Translations under genes and position numbers: made by a program
In this document: positions 1 to 10,930 of the stretch, in pieces
Numbering within the stretch: position 1 is the first letter of the stretch
Layout of the letters: every line of letters begins with the position of its first letter
DNA from: Zopfochytrium polystomum
Lineage: Eukaryota > Chytridiomycota > Chytridiomycetes > Chytridiales > Chytridiaceae
Reading direction: 5' to 3'
Length of the DNA stretch: 28,632 nucleotides
Assembly (NCBI GenBank): GCA_025765615.1
Contig: JAIVFJ010000518.1
Location: forward strand, 1-28,632
The notes under the pieces: model-generated
Told to the model about the DNA's origin: nothing
What the model saw: only the letters and a program-made list of their open reading frames with translations
Databases searched by the model: none

Positions 1-205
1 GTGTATGTGTGTGTTGTGTATGTGTGTGTATGGGGTCTTGTTCGTTTTTCCTTTCAAAAAGTAAGCGAGCGAGCGAGCGAGACAGAGAGGGGCGATCAAC
101 AGTTCGACGAGGAAAGTTACAAACATCAAAACAACGAGAACAATCCAAAAAAAAAAAAAAAAAAAAAAAATAGAACCCATAAAGACAAGTAGACGAATAC
201 GATTC
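1..205. repeat. Low-complexity flank: GT-rich tract and 24-base A run
   Basis: The first ~36 bases are a GT/TATGTGTG-type microsatellite, followed by GAGC repeats near 65-80 and an uninterrupted A run at 147-170. No gene is visible. It lies just beyond the stop of the minus-strand SSUH2-like gene and is probably its 3' flank. Confidence 0.7.
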
Positions 206-2621
206 CTACCGCCGCACCAAGAACGACACCAACGCTGCGACAGCCGCAACAGCGGCGACTGTCACCAGCCCCAGATTAATGTACGCCCCGCTCGACGGGT
301 ACCCCTCCAGTCCCACCACCGTGAGCCCGTGGCCACCAAACCCGCCACCGCCGCCGACTCTCGTCGTCCTCCGTTCCATCCTCGACTCTTCAGCCTCCTC
401 TCCCTCCAGCTCGCGCGCCGGGTCCTCCTTTGCCAGGAACGCGTCAAACACCGCCGCGTCCTGCCGGCACGTGATGCGGTACACCGTGCCTTGCTCCACG
501 GCCACCCGCTGTGCCAGCGTGATGCGCACCGCCTCCCCGCGCGCGCTCCGTCCCCCGCGCGACTGGAATGCCGCAGAGAGCACCTCGACCGCCGTCGCCG
601 CCACCGCCGACGCGGACGACGACGACGACGACGACAACGTCAACGCGCCTGCAATGTCGTCGTATCCAAACGACGACGACGACGCCGACGATGAGCTTCC
701 TCCGCTGCCTCCGTGCACCGCAAACTCGACCACTTCGTCCACGTCGATAAACGTCGCCGGCTGCACCACGTCCGGTCGCGGAACGGGTGCGAGTCCCCCA
801 AACCTCCCAGACCGTCCCAAAGCCACAGCGCCGGCTCCTGCGTGCGGTACAACGTCCGGGTTCAGCGGTGGCGGCGGAACGTACTGCTCGCTGCCAGGCA
901 GCGGCGGAGAAGAAGGCGGCCGCGGCCTGCCGTAATCGGCCGCGGCGTGCACCTGGTTGTCCCAGATGGTCGTGGTCGGGATGCGCCCCGCCAGGACGTG
1001 GTCGCGAAGCAAACCATCTGTCTTTTCGCCAATGATGGAGCTCGACTGGCTGGCCGGCGGAATGAAAAAGGAGGGGAGCGAGTTTTGCTGTGGCGACTGC
1101 GAAGACGGAAAAGATGAAAGCGACGAGGAGGACGAGGACGACGAAGACGACGCGGTAATCGGCGACGGGGCGTGCACTGCTGACGCCTTAGATCCCAGCG
1201 AGAGAGACTTAATCGGCTTTTTTTCGGGTTCTGCGATCACAGCGGGAACGCGGACAAACGCTCGTTGATCCGTCGTGACGCCGCGCTTCATGCTCACGTA
1301 AAGAGTCGTGACAGTCGATCCCTCGCCGTCACAGACACTGCACAGGGATTTGCCCGTACCCTTGCACGAAGAACACCGCGGTCGTCCCGACCCCTTGCAG
1401 TCTCGGCACTCCTTGGTACACTCGGATGGCCTTGCCCTTGAAGAAGACGACGACCTTGCGCTTCGCTCGCATTTGCTACAGGAGGCGTCCCGCGAGTGGC
1501 GAGCCTTGCGTCCGCTTCCGTCGCACGAGTCGCACACTGGTCGACGGCCTGTCGAGTTGCAGTCGTGGCACGGCTTGAAGCCCTTTGCGCCGCAGTTTGT
1601 GCAGTCCTCGATCGTGGAGAAGCCCGGGATGGGAATCTCGGCCGTGCCAATGCGCCAGTCGGAAGTTGATGCAGAGACGTTGGCGGGGCGCAGGCTTCCT
1701 GGAGGGAACTCGTAGCTCAAGACGTCAACGACATCGCGGTCGGAGTCGTGGGCGAAACTGCTCGTCACGGATTCGGTCACGCTTCGTCGCAGGATCAATG
1801 TGCTGCCGCCTGCTTCGACGGGTTGCCACTGCGATAGTCCAGCTGATGCCTCTTCTGGCGATAGTCGACGGAGCTACCTTACCGTGTGTCCCTCTGTTGG
1901 GTGCTTTCTTGGCGACGATTCGCCTGGTTTCGTACAGCGAATTTCGAGTGACCTTGAAAACAGCAAAGGAGGTGGTGTCTGTGACGACGCACTGCTTTGC
2001 GGGGACAAAGTCGAAAAAGGTGTCGGCCAGCATATGAGACACCGTTTGAAACGGCAGCCAGTTCTGTAGCAAAGTAACGCAGGAGGGCGTTGGTGGTCAT
2101 CAAAGGTGAAGCCCCCACGCCGGAAACACAAACCCACGCACCTTACGGAGGTGGTCCTGGATGACCGACCGCACAAAGTGGAGGTCATTCAGTACCGACG
2201 GCGGGCGCACAGGCGGCTGGAGAAGTAGCAAGCTCGGCGAATGGTGGTCGGCAGACAGAGCCTCTGAGGCGTAGAGTGGACGGATCGAGTACTCGAAAGC
2301 GGAGGATGGTGCTGTGGACGTAGTTATAGTTGATGAGGATGATGATGATGACGACGACGGAGGGAGTGCGCCAGCGTCCACTTCGGGATAGCCGACGAAC
2401 GAGTAGTCCAAGTGGTCATGGTGGCTGCTGCTGCTGCTGCCGTCGTCGTCGTTCGCCCCCAAGTCGTCTGACAAGGTGAGGGGGGCGGAGGACCCGCCGC
2501 CGACGGTGACGCCGACGACTTCGGGGTAGATCGGCAAGTACTGCGGTGGCGGCGGTGCCAGCGAAGCGGCTGCGTTGGCGAAGTCGTCGGTGGAGCGGTG
2601 CGGTGGCAGCGGTTCCGTCAT
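206..2621 (-). CDS. SSUH2: SSUH2-like protein with DnaJ-type Cys-rich zinc domain and C-terminal membrane anchor
   Basis: Proposed three-exon gene: complement(2621..2142, 2063..1883, 1842..206), about 765 residues; introns of 78 and 40 bases, and the phases close exactly. Exon 1 is Pro/Ser-rich (PPPPQYLPIYPEV). Exon 2 has a segment (MLADTFFDFVPAKQ) resembling the region ahead of the zinc domain in SSUH2 proteins. Exon 3 carries, around residues 301-395, a run of CxxC motifs (CTNCGAKG, CHDCNSTG, CDSCDGSG, CRDCKGSG, CSSCKGTG, CSVCDGEG), the DnaJ central-domain pattern without a J domain. A Ser/Asp-rich linker follows, and the protein ends in about 20 hydrophobic residues plus RR, a tail-anchor-like helix. 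The family's biochemical role is poorly known; DnaJ-type Cys-rich domains bind zinc and unfolded protein. The second intron is the least certain part. ATG at 2621 is the most downstream Met that keeps exon 1 complete. Confidence 0.68.
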
Positions 2622-3166
2622 ATGGGGCGGTATGGATCGGCCCCAAAGTAAAGGTAAAAGAGCTGTTGTTGATGTTGTGGTGTTGTGTGGGCGGAGGAGT
2701 AGAGCGATGGCTGAGGTGAGGTTTCGTGAGCACGAGCGAGAGGTTGAATGTTGAAAAGTGGTTTTATAGCGACGACGCGGCCCACGGTTGGTTGGTTTTT
2801 GGCTCCCCACGAAAAAGAGAGGAGGGAGAGACGAATCCTTGCCCCTGCCACCATACCCGCCACAACCCGCCACTACCCGCCACTACCCGCCACTACCCGC
2901 CACCCCGCCACGCTGGTGACAAGCAACAACGAAGAATGTTTTGGAAAAAAAGTGTTCGGCCGTTTCCAACCAAAACGCGCTCTCCCTCCCTATCTGATTA
3001 TTAACGCAAATTTCTGTGCTGCACTACACGACACTGCCCTGACCCGCACTTCTCGCTCTCGCTCAAACTCTCTCAGAGCGCACGCACATCCATCAATCGA
3101 ACCCACCCCCCGGATCGTCCCATCCTTCCCAGCCCGCCCCCGGTGGAAGCAAACACCTCCAAAGAC
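2622..3166. promoter_or_regulatory. Divergent promoter between the SSUH2-like gene and SGT1
   Basis: The two genes start 545 bases apart in opposite directions, so this stretch must hold both promoters. It contains a 10-bp tandem repeat (2851-2900) and a pyrimidine-rich leader before SGT1 (3040-3130). I see no convincing TATA box. The open frames crossing it look like chance. Confidence 0.6.
2851..2900. repeat. 10-bp tandem repeat, unit CACTACCCGC
   Basis: Five consecutive 10-bp units are visible; the first two differ by one or two bases, the last three are identical, and a degraded sixth follows. The unit contains ACCCGCCA. The 10-bp period would put a bound factor on one face of the helix. 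Confidence 0.85.
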
Positions 3167-4571
3167 ATGCCCGCATCGTCTTCGTCGTCGTCGCAGTCGC
3201 TAGCGGCACTGGCCGTCGAGCAGTTCCAGCTGGCAAACGCCGCCTTTGTCGAGGAGGACTACGACACGGCCCTGGCCCTGTTCACCCAGGCCGTGCAGGC
3301 GGACCCGTCCAACGCAGACTACTTTCTCAAGCGCTCCATCACCCACGCGAAGCTGGAGCGCCACGAAAACGCCCGCGACGACGCCGCCGCCGCCATCCTC
3401 CTCGCCGCCGGGAACTCGGACGTGGCCGCAAAGGCCCACCTGCGCAGGGGCATCGCCCTCTTTGAGCTCGGCGCAAAGCCAGAGGCGAGGATCGACTTCG
3501 AAGAGGCGAAGCGCCTCGGCTCGAAGGACAAGGCGCTAGATGGCTGGCTGAGGAAGTCCGAGGCCTTCGCTGCCGCCGCACCAGCCGCCGCTGCCGCCGT
3601 CGCCGCCGCCCCGCAACCTACCGCAGCTCCCGTTGTTGCACCTTCGTCAGCACCATCGTCCTCCACTGCGGGTGGTGGTAAAGAATCAATCCATTCCTTT
3701 GTTTGCGGTCGTCCGTTCAACTGACTCCCCTACCTGTAACTTAGCCACCGCACCTTTCCTGAGCCAGTCCAAGGTACCCCAGCAAATCGATAATCTTAGA
3801 CGATAGCTGTATTTGCTTGTCGCTCACCGACGCCGCATTTTACGATCCTCTTTTCAGATCCGCCACGAATGGTTCCAGAACGAAAACTTTGTCACAGTGT
3901 CGATATTCATCAAGAACCTGAAAAAGGAAGTCGTCTCGATCGACTACACTCCGCGCTCTTGCAGCGTGAACATTAAACTGCCGACAGCGGACTACATGCT
4001 AAACCTGGATCCGCTCGCCCACGCCATTGTGCCGTCAGAGTCCAAGTACGCTGTGATGAGCACCAAAGTAGAAATCAAGCTGAAGAAGGAGAAGGTGGGG
4101 ATCAAGTGGGGAGCCCTGGAAGGCGACGAGGAGAATTTGCCGGCTCCATCCATGACTGTCGCGACGGCAGCAGCCCCAACGTATCCTTCATCCTCGAAAA
4201 AGGTGAATCCTTATTTTTTCTTTTTTTTCTCTTTCCTCCATACCCGCTCTAGCTCCGTCGGATTCGCGATGGGGCAACAATAAGCAGCACTCACTGACAA
4301 ACGAAAAAACAACGACAACAAACACCAACAGAAGCACGATTGGGACGCGCTGTCCCGGTCGGTCGAGGAAGAAAAGCCCGAGGGCGAGCAGGCGTTGAAC
4401 GCGCTGTTCCAGAAGATCTATAAGGACGCGTCGGACGACACGCGGCGGGCGATGATGAAGAGCTACGTGGAAAGCAACGGCACGTGCCTATCCACCAACT
4501 GGTCGGAGGTTGGTAAGGGGACGGTGCCAACGACGCCGCCCGAGGGAATGGTGGCCAAGAAATACACGTGA
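3167..4571 (+). CDS. SGT1: SGT1 co-chaperone (TPR-CS-SGS)
   Basis: Four exons, join(3167..3677, 3745..3773, 3858..4202, 4332..4571), 374 residues; every junction is GT-AG and phases agree. The protein has an N-terminal TPR region (about residues 10-115, e.g. AVQADPSNADYFLKRS), an Ala/Pro linker (~135-170), a CS domain (~181-270, starting IRHEWFQNENFVTVSIFIKN and ending EIKLKKEKVGIKW) and a C-terminal SGS domain (~296-374, with ALNALFQKIYKDASDDTRRA and MMKSYVESNGTCLSTNW). This is the full SGT1 order at the usual length. In yeast, plants and animals SGT1 links Hsp90 (via CS) to SCF ubiquitin ligases through Skp1 and assists kinetochore and immune-receptor complexes. ATG at 3167 is the first in-frame ATG. 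The 29-base second exon is needed to keep the frame. Pyrimidine-rich last intron, 129 bases. Confidence 0.95.
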
Positions 4572-5185
4572 ATCGAAGCGTATTTTTTGGAACTCAACCT
4601 TTCTTTCTTTTCTTTTTTTTTCTTTTTTTTTCTTTTTTTTTTTTCTTTGCTATCATCACCTACAGGACATTTTCAATTTTTTCTCGTGCAACCGTATTAC
4701 ATGTGATAGGGTCGCACGAGTATGTATGCCCGACATACCGTTCATGTAATCCATATATACGTGGATATGGGCCGATTACGAGGATCCCGGCAACATGGCG
4801 GGACCGACCACGTGAGACAGCGGGGCCGGCAAAACCGGAAAGGCATCGCACGTTGCGAAAAGCCAAAAAGATAGAACGAAAGAAAGAAAGAGAAAAAGTG
4901 CGAAAAAAAAAAAAGGAAAAAGAAAAAAGAAAAGGAGACGCAAGACGCATCGCGCCGCGCGACACCAGCTTCTTCCCTCTTCCAGCCACTCCGACAGCAA
5001 CCCGGGCCGCGACGCCCGCCCCTCGTCGTCCTCGCTCATCGCGGCCAATCGTACCTACCCAAAACCACCCACCCACCCACTCCTTCGTCGCGCAGTCGTC
5101 GTTTACTACGGACAAGCAAAAATCACGCTATTGACTCACTAAGAACAAGAGAGTGTGCCGCCACCACCATCTTAATCACCCCGCC
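4572..5185. other. Intergenic: T-rich tract then A/G-rich tract before MCC beta
   Basis: No gene seen. Just after the SGT1 stop is a T-rich pyrimidine tract (about 4602-4647), likely in the 3' UTR. A purine tract (about 4866-4937, GAAA-type repeats with a 12-base A run) follows. The opposite strand bias of the two tracts could let them pair or form triplex DNA. Positions 5150-5185 are the short leader of the next gene. Confidence 0.6.
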
Positions 5186-8100
5186 ATGCTGCCTCCCTCG
5201 CGACTCCTCCTTTGCCGCCTGCGCGTTGCCGCTGCCCGCTCCCCGTGTCCTGCCGCGGCATCGCCATCGGTCGCCGCTGCCGCCGGCCTCCGCATCCAGC
5301 AAACCCGCCGGCGACCGTTCTCCACGGCCGCGCAGCAGCACCTTCGCGCTTCGTCTGCGGCACCCGTCCCTTTCACGCATGTCAGAACTCTCGCTTCTGC
5401 CGCTCGGAGCCCCGCCGGTGAACTGGGCCACGTCCTCAAGAACACCATCGACACAAACTCGGACGAGTTCAAGGTGCGTGGCAGGCCCAAGGCCGCATGG
5501 GGGGAAAGCAACAAACTACGATCGCCCGTGCTGAAGCGAAACTCCAACAAACCAATTCTCGCGTAGGAGAATGCCAGGCGGATGGATGCTTTAACGTCTC
5601 AGCTGCGATCGGACGTGGATTCGCTGAAGCAAGGTACGCCGCTGCTTGGTGCACGGGCGAAAAGGATGGCATGTCAACCAACCAAAAAACCCTGCATTTT
5701 AGGCGGAGGAGAAGAAGCACGCAAGCGGCACCTCTCACGCAAGAAACTGCTTCCACGCGACCGAATAGACGCGTTGCTGGACCCTGGGTACGTTCGGCCG
5801 TTTCAACGCGCACATCTGACCAATGGCCAGATCTCCGTTCCTCGAGCTCTCTCAATTCGCTGGTACAGCCCGACACTAGTTTCGGTTTTCGTTGGCGGCC
5901 AGATTTGCTCATTCTATTTAGGGTACAAACTCTACGAGGATCACGTCCCCGCAGGCGGCATCATTACTGGCATCGGTCGTGTTAGCGGGTGAGCCACAAT
6001 AACCTTGCAACCGCATTATTGCGTCCAAGCCAACCACTCCAAACTCTAAAACGCGCGCAATTCTTCTCAGTGTTGAGTGTGTTATTGTCGCCAACGACTC
6101 GACTGTGAAAGGCGGGACTTACTATCCAGTAACCTTGTTTGAGCTTTGCTCGTTGCAATGCGCCAATTATTTTAATGAGAAAGCGGACCCTCTAAACAGA
6201 TAACAGTCAAGAAGCATTTGCGTGCCCAGGAAGTCGCGCGAGAGAATCGCCTGCCTTGCATTTACCTGGGTACGCATGACACCATGGCTGCCTCCTTTTC
6301 CAGACTTTGCTGAATCGCGCTTTCTTTGCTCAGTTGATTCTGGTGGCGCAAATCTTCCCCGTCAAGTTAGTTGGCCCTCTTACCACGACACTACTTAACT
6401 GCGATTCAACGTGATCCAAACTCACGCTAGGCGGACGTTTTCCCGGATAAAGAGCACTTTGGGCGTATCTTTTACAACCAAGCAACGATGTCTGGAGGTG
6501 GGTACCCTTTTGCCCGCTACTTCTCCCATTCTTTTTCCAAAGTTTTCTTTCCTCACTTCCTACCACTTTCCAGCTGGTATTCCGCAGATTGCAGTTGTCT
6601 TGGGCTCCTGCACCGCCGGTGGAGCCTACGTCCCTGCCATGGCAGGTGAGCATGTTCCATCGCTGCCTGCTCTTCTCTAACGTGGGACGTTTGTGGCAAC
6701 CGATCGAAAGACGAAAGCGTCATTGTCAAGAACCAAGGCACAATTTTCCTGGCAGGACCACCTGTAAGAATTCACTAGAATGCTTCTCGCCACACCACTA
6801 ACTGGAATCCGCCATTCCAGCTGGTGAAGGCTGCGACCGGCGAAGAGGTTTCCGCGGAAGAGCTTGGAGGCGCCGACCTCCATTGCAAGGTACGACAAGA
6901 ACCTGACAAGTTCCCGTTGGTCCTTTGCCGCAATTGCTGAAATCCCCCCTCGAACAGACTTCTGGCGTGACTGACCACCTGGCGCTGAACGACCACGACG
7001 CCCTCGCGACTGCCCGCCGCATCGTCGCCAGCCTGAACTATGTCAAGTCCCCGACCGTGTCAGCCGTTGCCCAACCGGAGGAGCCGCTGTACCCCGCGTC
7101 CGAAATCGGTGGCATTGTTGGCGACAATCTTCGAAAGCCCTTTGACGTGCGGCAGGTGATCGCCCGCCTCGTTGACGGCAGTAGGTTCCAAGAGTTTAAA
7201 GAGCACTACGGAACAACTCTTGTCACCGGTACGCCACCCATCCTTCCCCAATTATTGCCTGTGTTCTTTGTCATCAATAGTTTGAAACAAAATATCTTAC
7301 TGCTGGACTGCGCGTTCGGGACTCTATTTCTTCGTCGAAGGGTTCGCGCGTCTCTACGGCCACCCCATCGGAATTGTCGCAAACAACGGAATTCTGTTTT
7401 CAGAGTCCGCCGTCAAAGGCGCTCACTTTATCGAGCTGTGCAGTCAGCGAAAGATTCCTCTTGTCTTCCTCCAAAACATTACTGGTGAGGGGTCTCTCTC
7501 CAGTTGTCCAGATCTTTTTGAACATCCCTTGAATTTTCTCTTTTCTTTTTCGTTTCTGTCCTCTATTTTCGCAAAGGGTTCATGGTTGGCAAGAGCGCCG
7601 AGGCGGGCGGTATCGCCAAAAACGGAGCAAAGATGGTCACCGCAGTCGCATGCGCGAACGTCCCCAAGTTCACGGTTCGTAATTTTATCGGCTCGCCCCC
7701 ACGCCTCACCAGCTTACTGAAACCCTTTTTTGCTGACTGCCGGCAGGTTCTCATTGGAGGCTCGTTTGGTGCTGGCAACTATGGCATGTGCGGTCGTGCG
7801 TACAGCCCACGATTCTTGTGGTCGTGGCCAAACTGTAAGGGAGCCATTTATTCCTTATTTTCGTAAAAAGCGGGAAACACTGGGGGCTTGACAGTAATTT
7901 TTTTATTTCCCCGCTCGTTCTCTCTCGCCAGCCCGCATAAGCGTCATGGGCGGCGAGCAGGCGGCCGGCGTGTTGGCCCAGATTACGCGCGACGCCAAGG
8001 CGAAAAAGGGGCAGCAGTGGCCCGCGGCAGAGGAGGAGGCTTTCAAGAAGCCAATCGTCGAGCGGTACGACCAGGAGGGCCACCCTTACTTTGCAAGGTG

Positions 8101-8364
8101 AGAAATGCGCAACGAGCCTTCGCGAGTGCCCCACATTGACACACACTTTCTCATCATACACACACTCTCTCTTCCCCTCTGTCCTTTCTCCTGCGCGCGC
8201 GCCAACCCCCGGAACTCGACCACGACGCCCAACAAAACAGCGCACGGCTGTGGGACGACGGCGTCATCGACCCGGCGGACACGCGGAAAGTACTGGGCCT
8301 CGGGCTGAGCGCGGCGCTCAATGCGCCGATCGAGAAGACGCAGTTTGGTGTGTTCAGGATGTGA
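5186..8364 (+). CDS. MCCC2: Methylcrotonoyl-CoA carboxylase beta subunit, mitochondrial
   Basis: Eighteen exons: 5186..5473, 5567..5633, 5703..5787, 5831..5862, 5922..5988, 6071..6128, 6200..6269, 6334..6365, 6431..6497, 6574..6645, 6711..6763, 6821..6889, 6958..7228, 7341..7484, 7577..7674, 7747..7834, 7932..8097, 8241..8364. They total 1,851 bases (616 residues) with all phases consistent. The first ~75 residues are Arg/Ala/Ser-rich with few acids, a mitochondrial presequence. Diagnostic stretches: [46 protein letters not shown] (acyl-CoA-binding CT core), [40 protein letters not shown] and the C-terminal [16 protein letters not shown], which fit MCC beta better than propionyl-CoA carboxylase beta. 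With the biotinylated alpha subunit (not in this window) it carboxylates 3-methylcrotonyl-CoA in leucine breakdown. Two exons are 32 bases, and one donor is the non-standard GTTAGT (after 6365). Confidence 0.95.
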
Positions 8365-8609
8365 CGGGGGCAAGCTGCGACGGTGGCGCTACAAAAATAA
8401 AGAAAGAGGGTTTGCGGCGGGCGTGGAGTACACCACACTGCCCCCGTCAACTAGAGAAATCGCCCAGTGCGTTTTGATGTTATCGGGTCGGATGCTCCAG
8501 TGAATTTGATAATAATGTCCAGCTCGAAATAAAAAAAAATTTTAAAAACTAAAACAAGTGGGCTGACGACAGCAGAAAGGGCGTCGGAAAGAAGAAGAAA
8601 AAATCACCT
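8365..8609. other. Short convergent spacer (MCC beta / Ctr transporter)
   Basis: Two oppositely oriented genes end here 245 bases apart. AATAAA-like signals occur at 8396-8401 (AATAAA, plus) and within 8526-8545 (AATAAAAAAAAA), suitable for the plus-strand transcript. No gene. Confidence 0.6.
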
Positions 8610-10446
8610 TCAGGTGCAGCACAGCGCGTCCCTCTCCTCCGCCTCGTCCCACTCAAAGATCCAAGCGCCGACGACGGCGCCGAGCACGACGGCGCCAAAC
8701 AGGGCGGCGTTGAACTGCATGACGACCAGCATGACCAGGTACGACAGCGCAACCTCGACGCCGCGTAGCATCGTCTTGACAGCGTGGTGCAGCTGGAACG
8801 AAAAGTCCACCGCCGCCCACAGCCGCCCCAGCGAAGAAGCCGCCGCAGCCGCCGTCGGCCACCGCCGCAACCGCCCGCGTCGCCGTAGCCGTACCAGCAG
8901 GCCGCCCGCGTCGCCCTCGCCCGCACCCGCGCCCAGGTCGCCCTGCGGCAGCGCGCTGAACGCACCAGCACCACCACCTCCTCCTCCTCCTCCTCCGGCG
9001 CCGTGTCTGCCGCTGAAAACGAGCGGGGGCGCGGCAGCGACGTAGCGGACCCTGTCCGCGACCCAGCGTCTCCGCAGGGCGGCGACGGCGGCCGGCAGGG
9101 CCGCGAGCACGACGCAAAAGAGCCAGGCGGCGGCAAAGGCGGTGGGTGAGCGCGGGACGAGGGGTTCGAGCAGGATGGGCACTTGGATGCGGGTGTGGAA
9201 GTACGGGGTCATTGTGATGGGCGGCGGGTCCGCGGAGGAGGAAGCGGGTTGCGACGACGACGACGGGGACGGGGACGATGACGATGACGACGTAAACGAC
9301 GACGACGACGTCTGCTCCAGGTGTAGGGCGAGCGCCTTTGACTGTTGCCGCTGCGCGAGGGCGGGGGTGTCGGCGTCGTTGTCGTCATTGCAGAGGCCGC
9401 TGAGGGACGCCGGGAGCGGCGATTCCGCGCAGAGTGTGTGGTAGTCGTCGCATTTCGACATGGAAGGCATTGCCTTTTTTATTTTGGTGAAGGGATGTTA
9501 GTTTGAGCGACGCCGTTAGTGGGGTGGATGTGCTCCAGGGAAGGCGAATCTCGCTACCTCATATAAATTTAAAAAAAAGGAAAAAGGATATACGAAGCAG
9601 AGGGGGCGCACACCGAGGGAATACCAACCCGGCAGACTTTCCCGTAAACGCGCAGCAAGTCGCAGCTGGCCAGCTGCCGTGAGGGATCGCTGGGCTGTGG
9701 GCAGGCGTCGCATTCGGGGACGGACATTGCGTCGCAGATTGAATAGACGCGGCTTTGGATTTCGAGCGACCCGACACGGAGGAGCGGCGACGACGGCGGC
9801 TCGCACCAGGAGGAGGAAGAACAGTCGGCGGAAGCGTCGGCGCAGGCCTTTGGGAAGAAAGAAGAGGAGTAGGAGTAGGAGGAGGAGGTGCTGGATATCG
9901 CTGCGGCGATCGACGGTAAGAACGAGGCGTCTGCCTCGCAGGCTGTCAAAAGGATGGCGGCGGGGGAGCACGCTCCTTTGGCGGAGCTCGCCGCCTTGCA
10001 AGATCGCCGCAGCGAGCAGGCAACGATCGCCAGAGGGTATTCTTTGTCGACGTCCTCTTCCTCCTCGTGCTCCTCCTGCCCCTCCCTGGCCAGAGAGCAG
10101 ATGGACTCGAGGGCATTGATCACCGAGTCGGACGACGGCGTGGACGACGAGAGGAAATCCTCGGCCGCGGCGCGGTCGGTCAATGGTGGTGGTAGTGGGT
10201 GGTGGTGGTGAGGCGACGCGGCGCTTATTCCCGCAGCTGTAAGTGCTAGGGCGAAGAGTGCCAGCAGCTGTGGCGTCCGATAGCGGCGACGGCGGCTGCG
10301 GCGGCTGCGGTGGCAACAACAGGACAGTGCTGCGGCCACGCTGCCGGGACTAGCGTTGAGGCGGCGGCGGCTGGTGTTATGGCGGCGGCCGCGCACCGCC
10401 CCAACGAAACACGTCCCGTCCCCGTCCCCGTCCCCACCCCGCTCGT

Positions 10447-10478
<32 letters not shown>

Positions 10479-10588
10479 TCGTTGAGAGCTCTCGTCGTCG
10501 TTGTCCTCGTCCTCATGGCCGTCGCCGTCGCCGTCTTTGTCGTTGTTGTCGTCGTTGCCGTTGTTGTCGCCGTCGTCGTCGTCATAGT

Positions 10589-10620
<32 letters not shown>

Positions 10621-10624
10621 CCAT
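8610..10624 (-). CDS. Ctr-family copper transporter with Cys-rich N-terminal ectodomain
   Basis: Proposed two exons, complement(10624..9629, 9473..8610), about 619 residues; the 155-base intron (GTTGGT donor) has two ACTAAC-type branch sites. The splice joins YGKVCR to AMPSMSKCDDYHTLC, completing a Cys-rich repeat begun at YSICDAMSVPECDACP. The C-terminal half is the Ctr domain: MTPYFHTRIQVPILLEPLVP before TM1 (~440-462), a Gly/Arg-rich loop, then HHAVKTMLRGVEVALSYLVM leading into TM2 with the MxxxM signature (Met580, Met584) and TM3 with GxxxG (Gly597, Gly601). The tail ends Cys-Cys-Thr, like the Cys/His copper-handing tails of Ctr proteins. Ctr proteins form trimers that import Cu(I). A hydrophobic segment at ~118-135 looks like a signal peptide or anchor. 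The first ~115 residues (Ala/Thr repeats, acidic run, Arg-rich) are doubtful, so the true start may be further in. Confidence 0.8.
10440..10620. repeat. GTC/GCC triplet-repeat tract in the 5' end of the Ctr gene
   Basis: Imperfect GTC/GCC triplets dominate both strands. On the minus strand one frame reads Ala/Thr repeats, another Asp/Gly/Asn, another Arg. Every frame stays open because of the repeat, so open frames here carry little evidence of coding. Confidence 0.8.
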
Positions 10625-10894
10625 CGGTGCTACCTTGCTGCCTCTTTACTCGTTGCTGCAATTGCGAAGCAGCTGCATTGAGGGACGAGCGAGCGGGGCG
10701 GCGAGCAGCGGGCGTGTGTCTGCGCGATCGACACAAAAAGGTTTTTTCTTCGTTTCTTTTTTTCTTTTCTTTTTTTCTCGTTTGTGTGTTTGTTTGTTTT
10801 TTCTTTTGTTTTTTCTTTTTGTTTCGGCCCGCATCTCCGCCCTCAATTTGCCACCCAGTGCACCCCCCCACGATGAAGACATGTTGCATTCGCT

Positions 10895-10930
<36 letters not shown>

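Noticed and set aside
279..1268. Several plus-strand open frames over the SSUH2-like gene
   Set aside because: They are antisense to the Cys-rich coding exon, are Pro/Arg/Asp-biased, and arise from GC-rich triplet repeats; no domain fits.
5497..5985. 162-codon plus-strand frame within MCC beta
   Set aside because: It crosses introns and exons of MCC beta in the wrong frame; the homology-supported exons account for the region.
10377..10889. Minus-strand 170-codon Asp/Gly/Arg/Lys-rich frame
   Set aside because: Produced by the triplet repeat and T-rich tract; its lower part overlaps the Ctr N-terminus in another frame and it has no recognisable domain.
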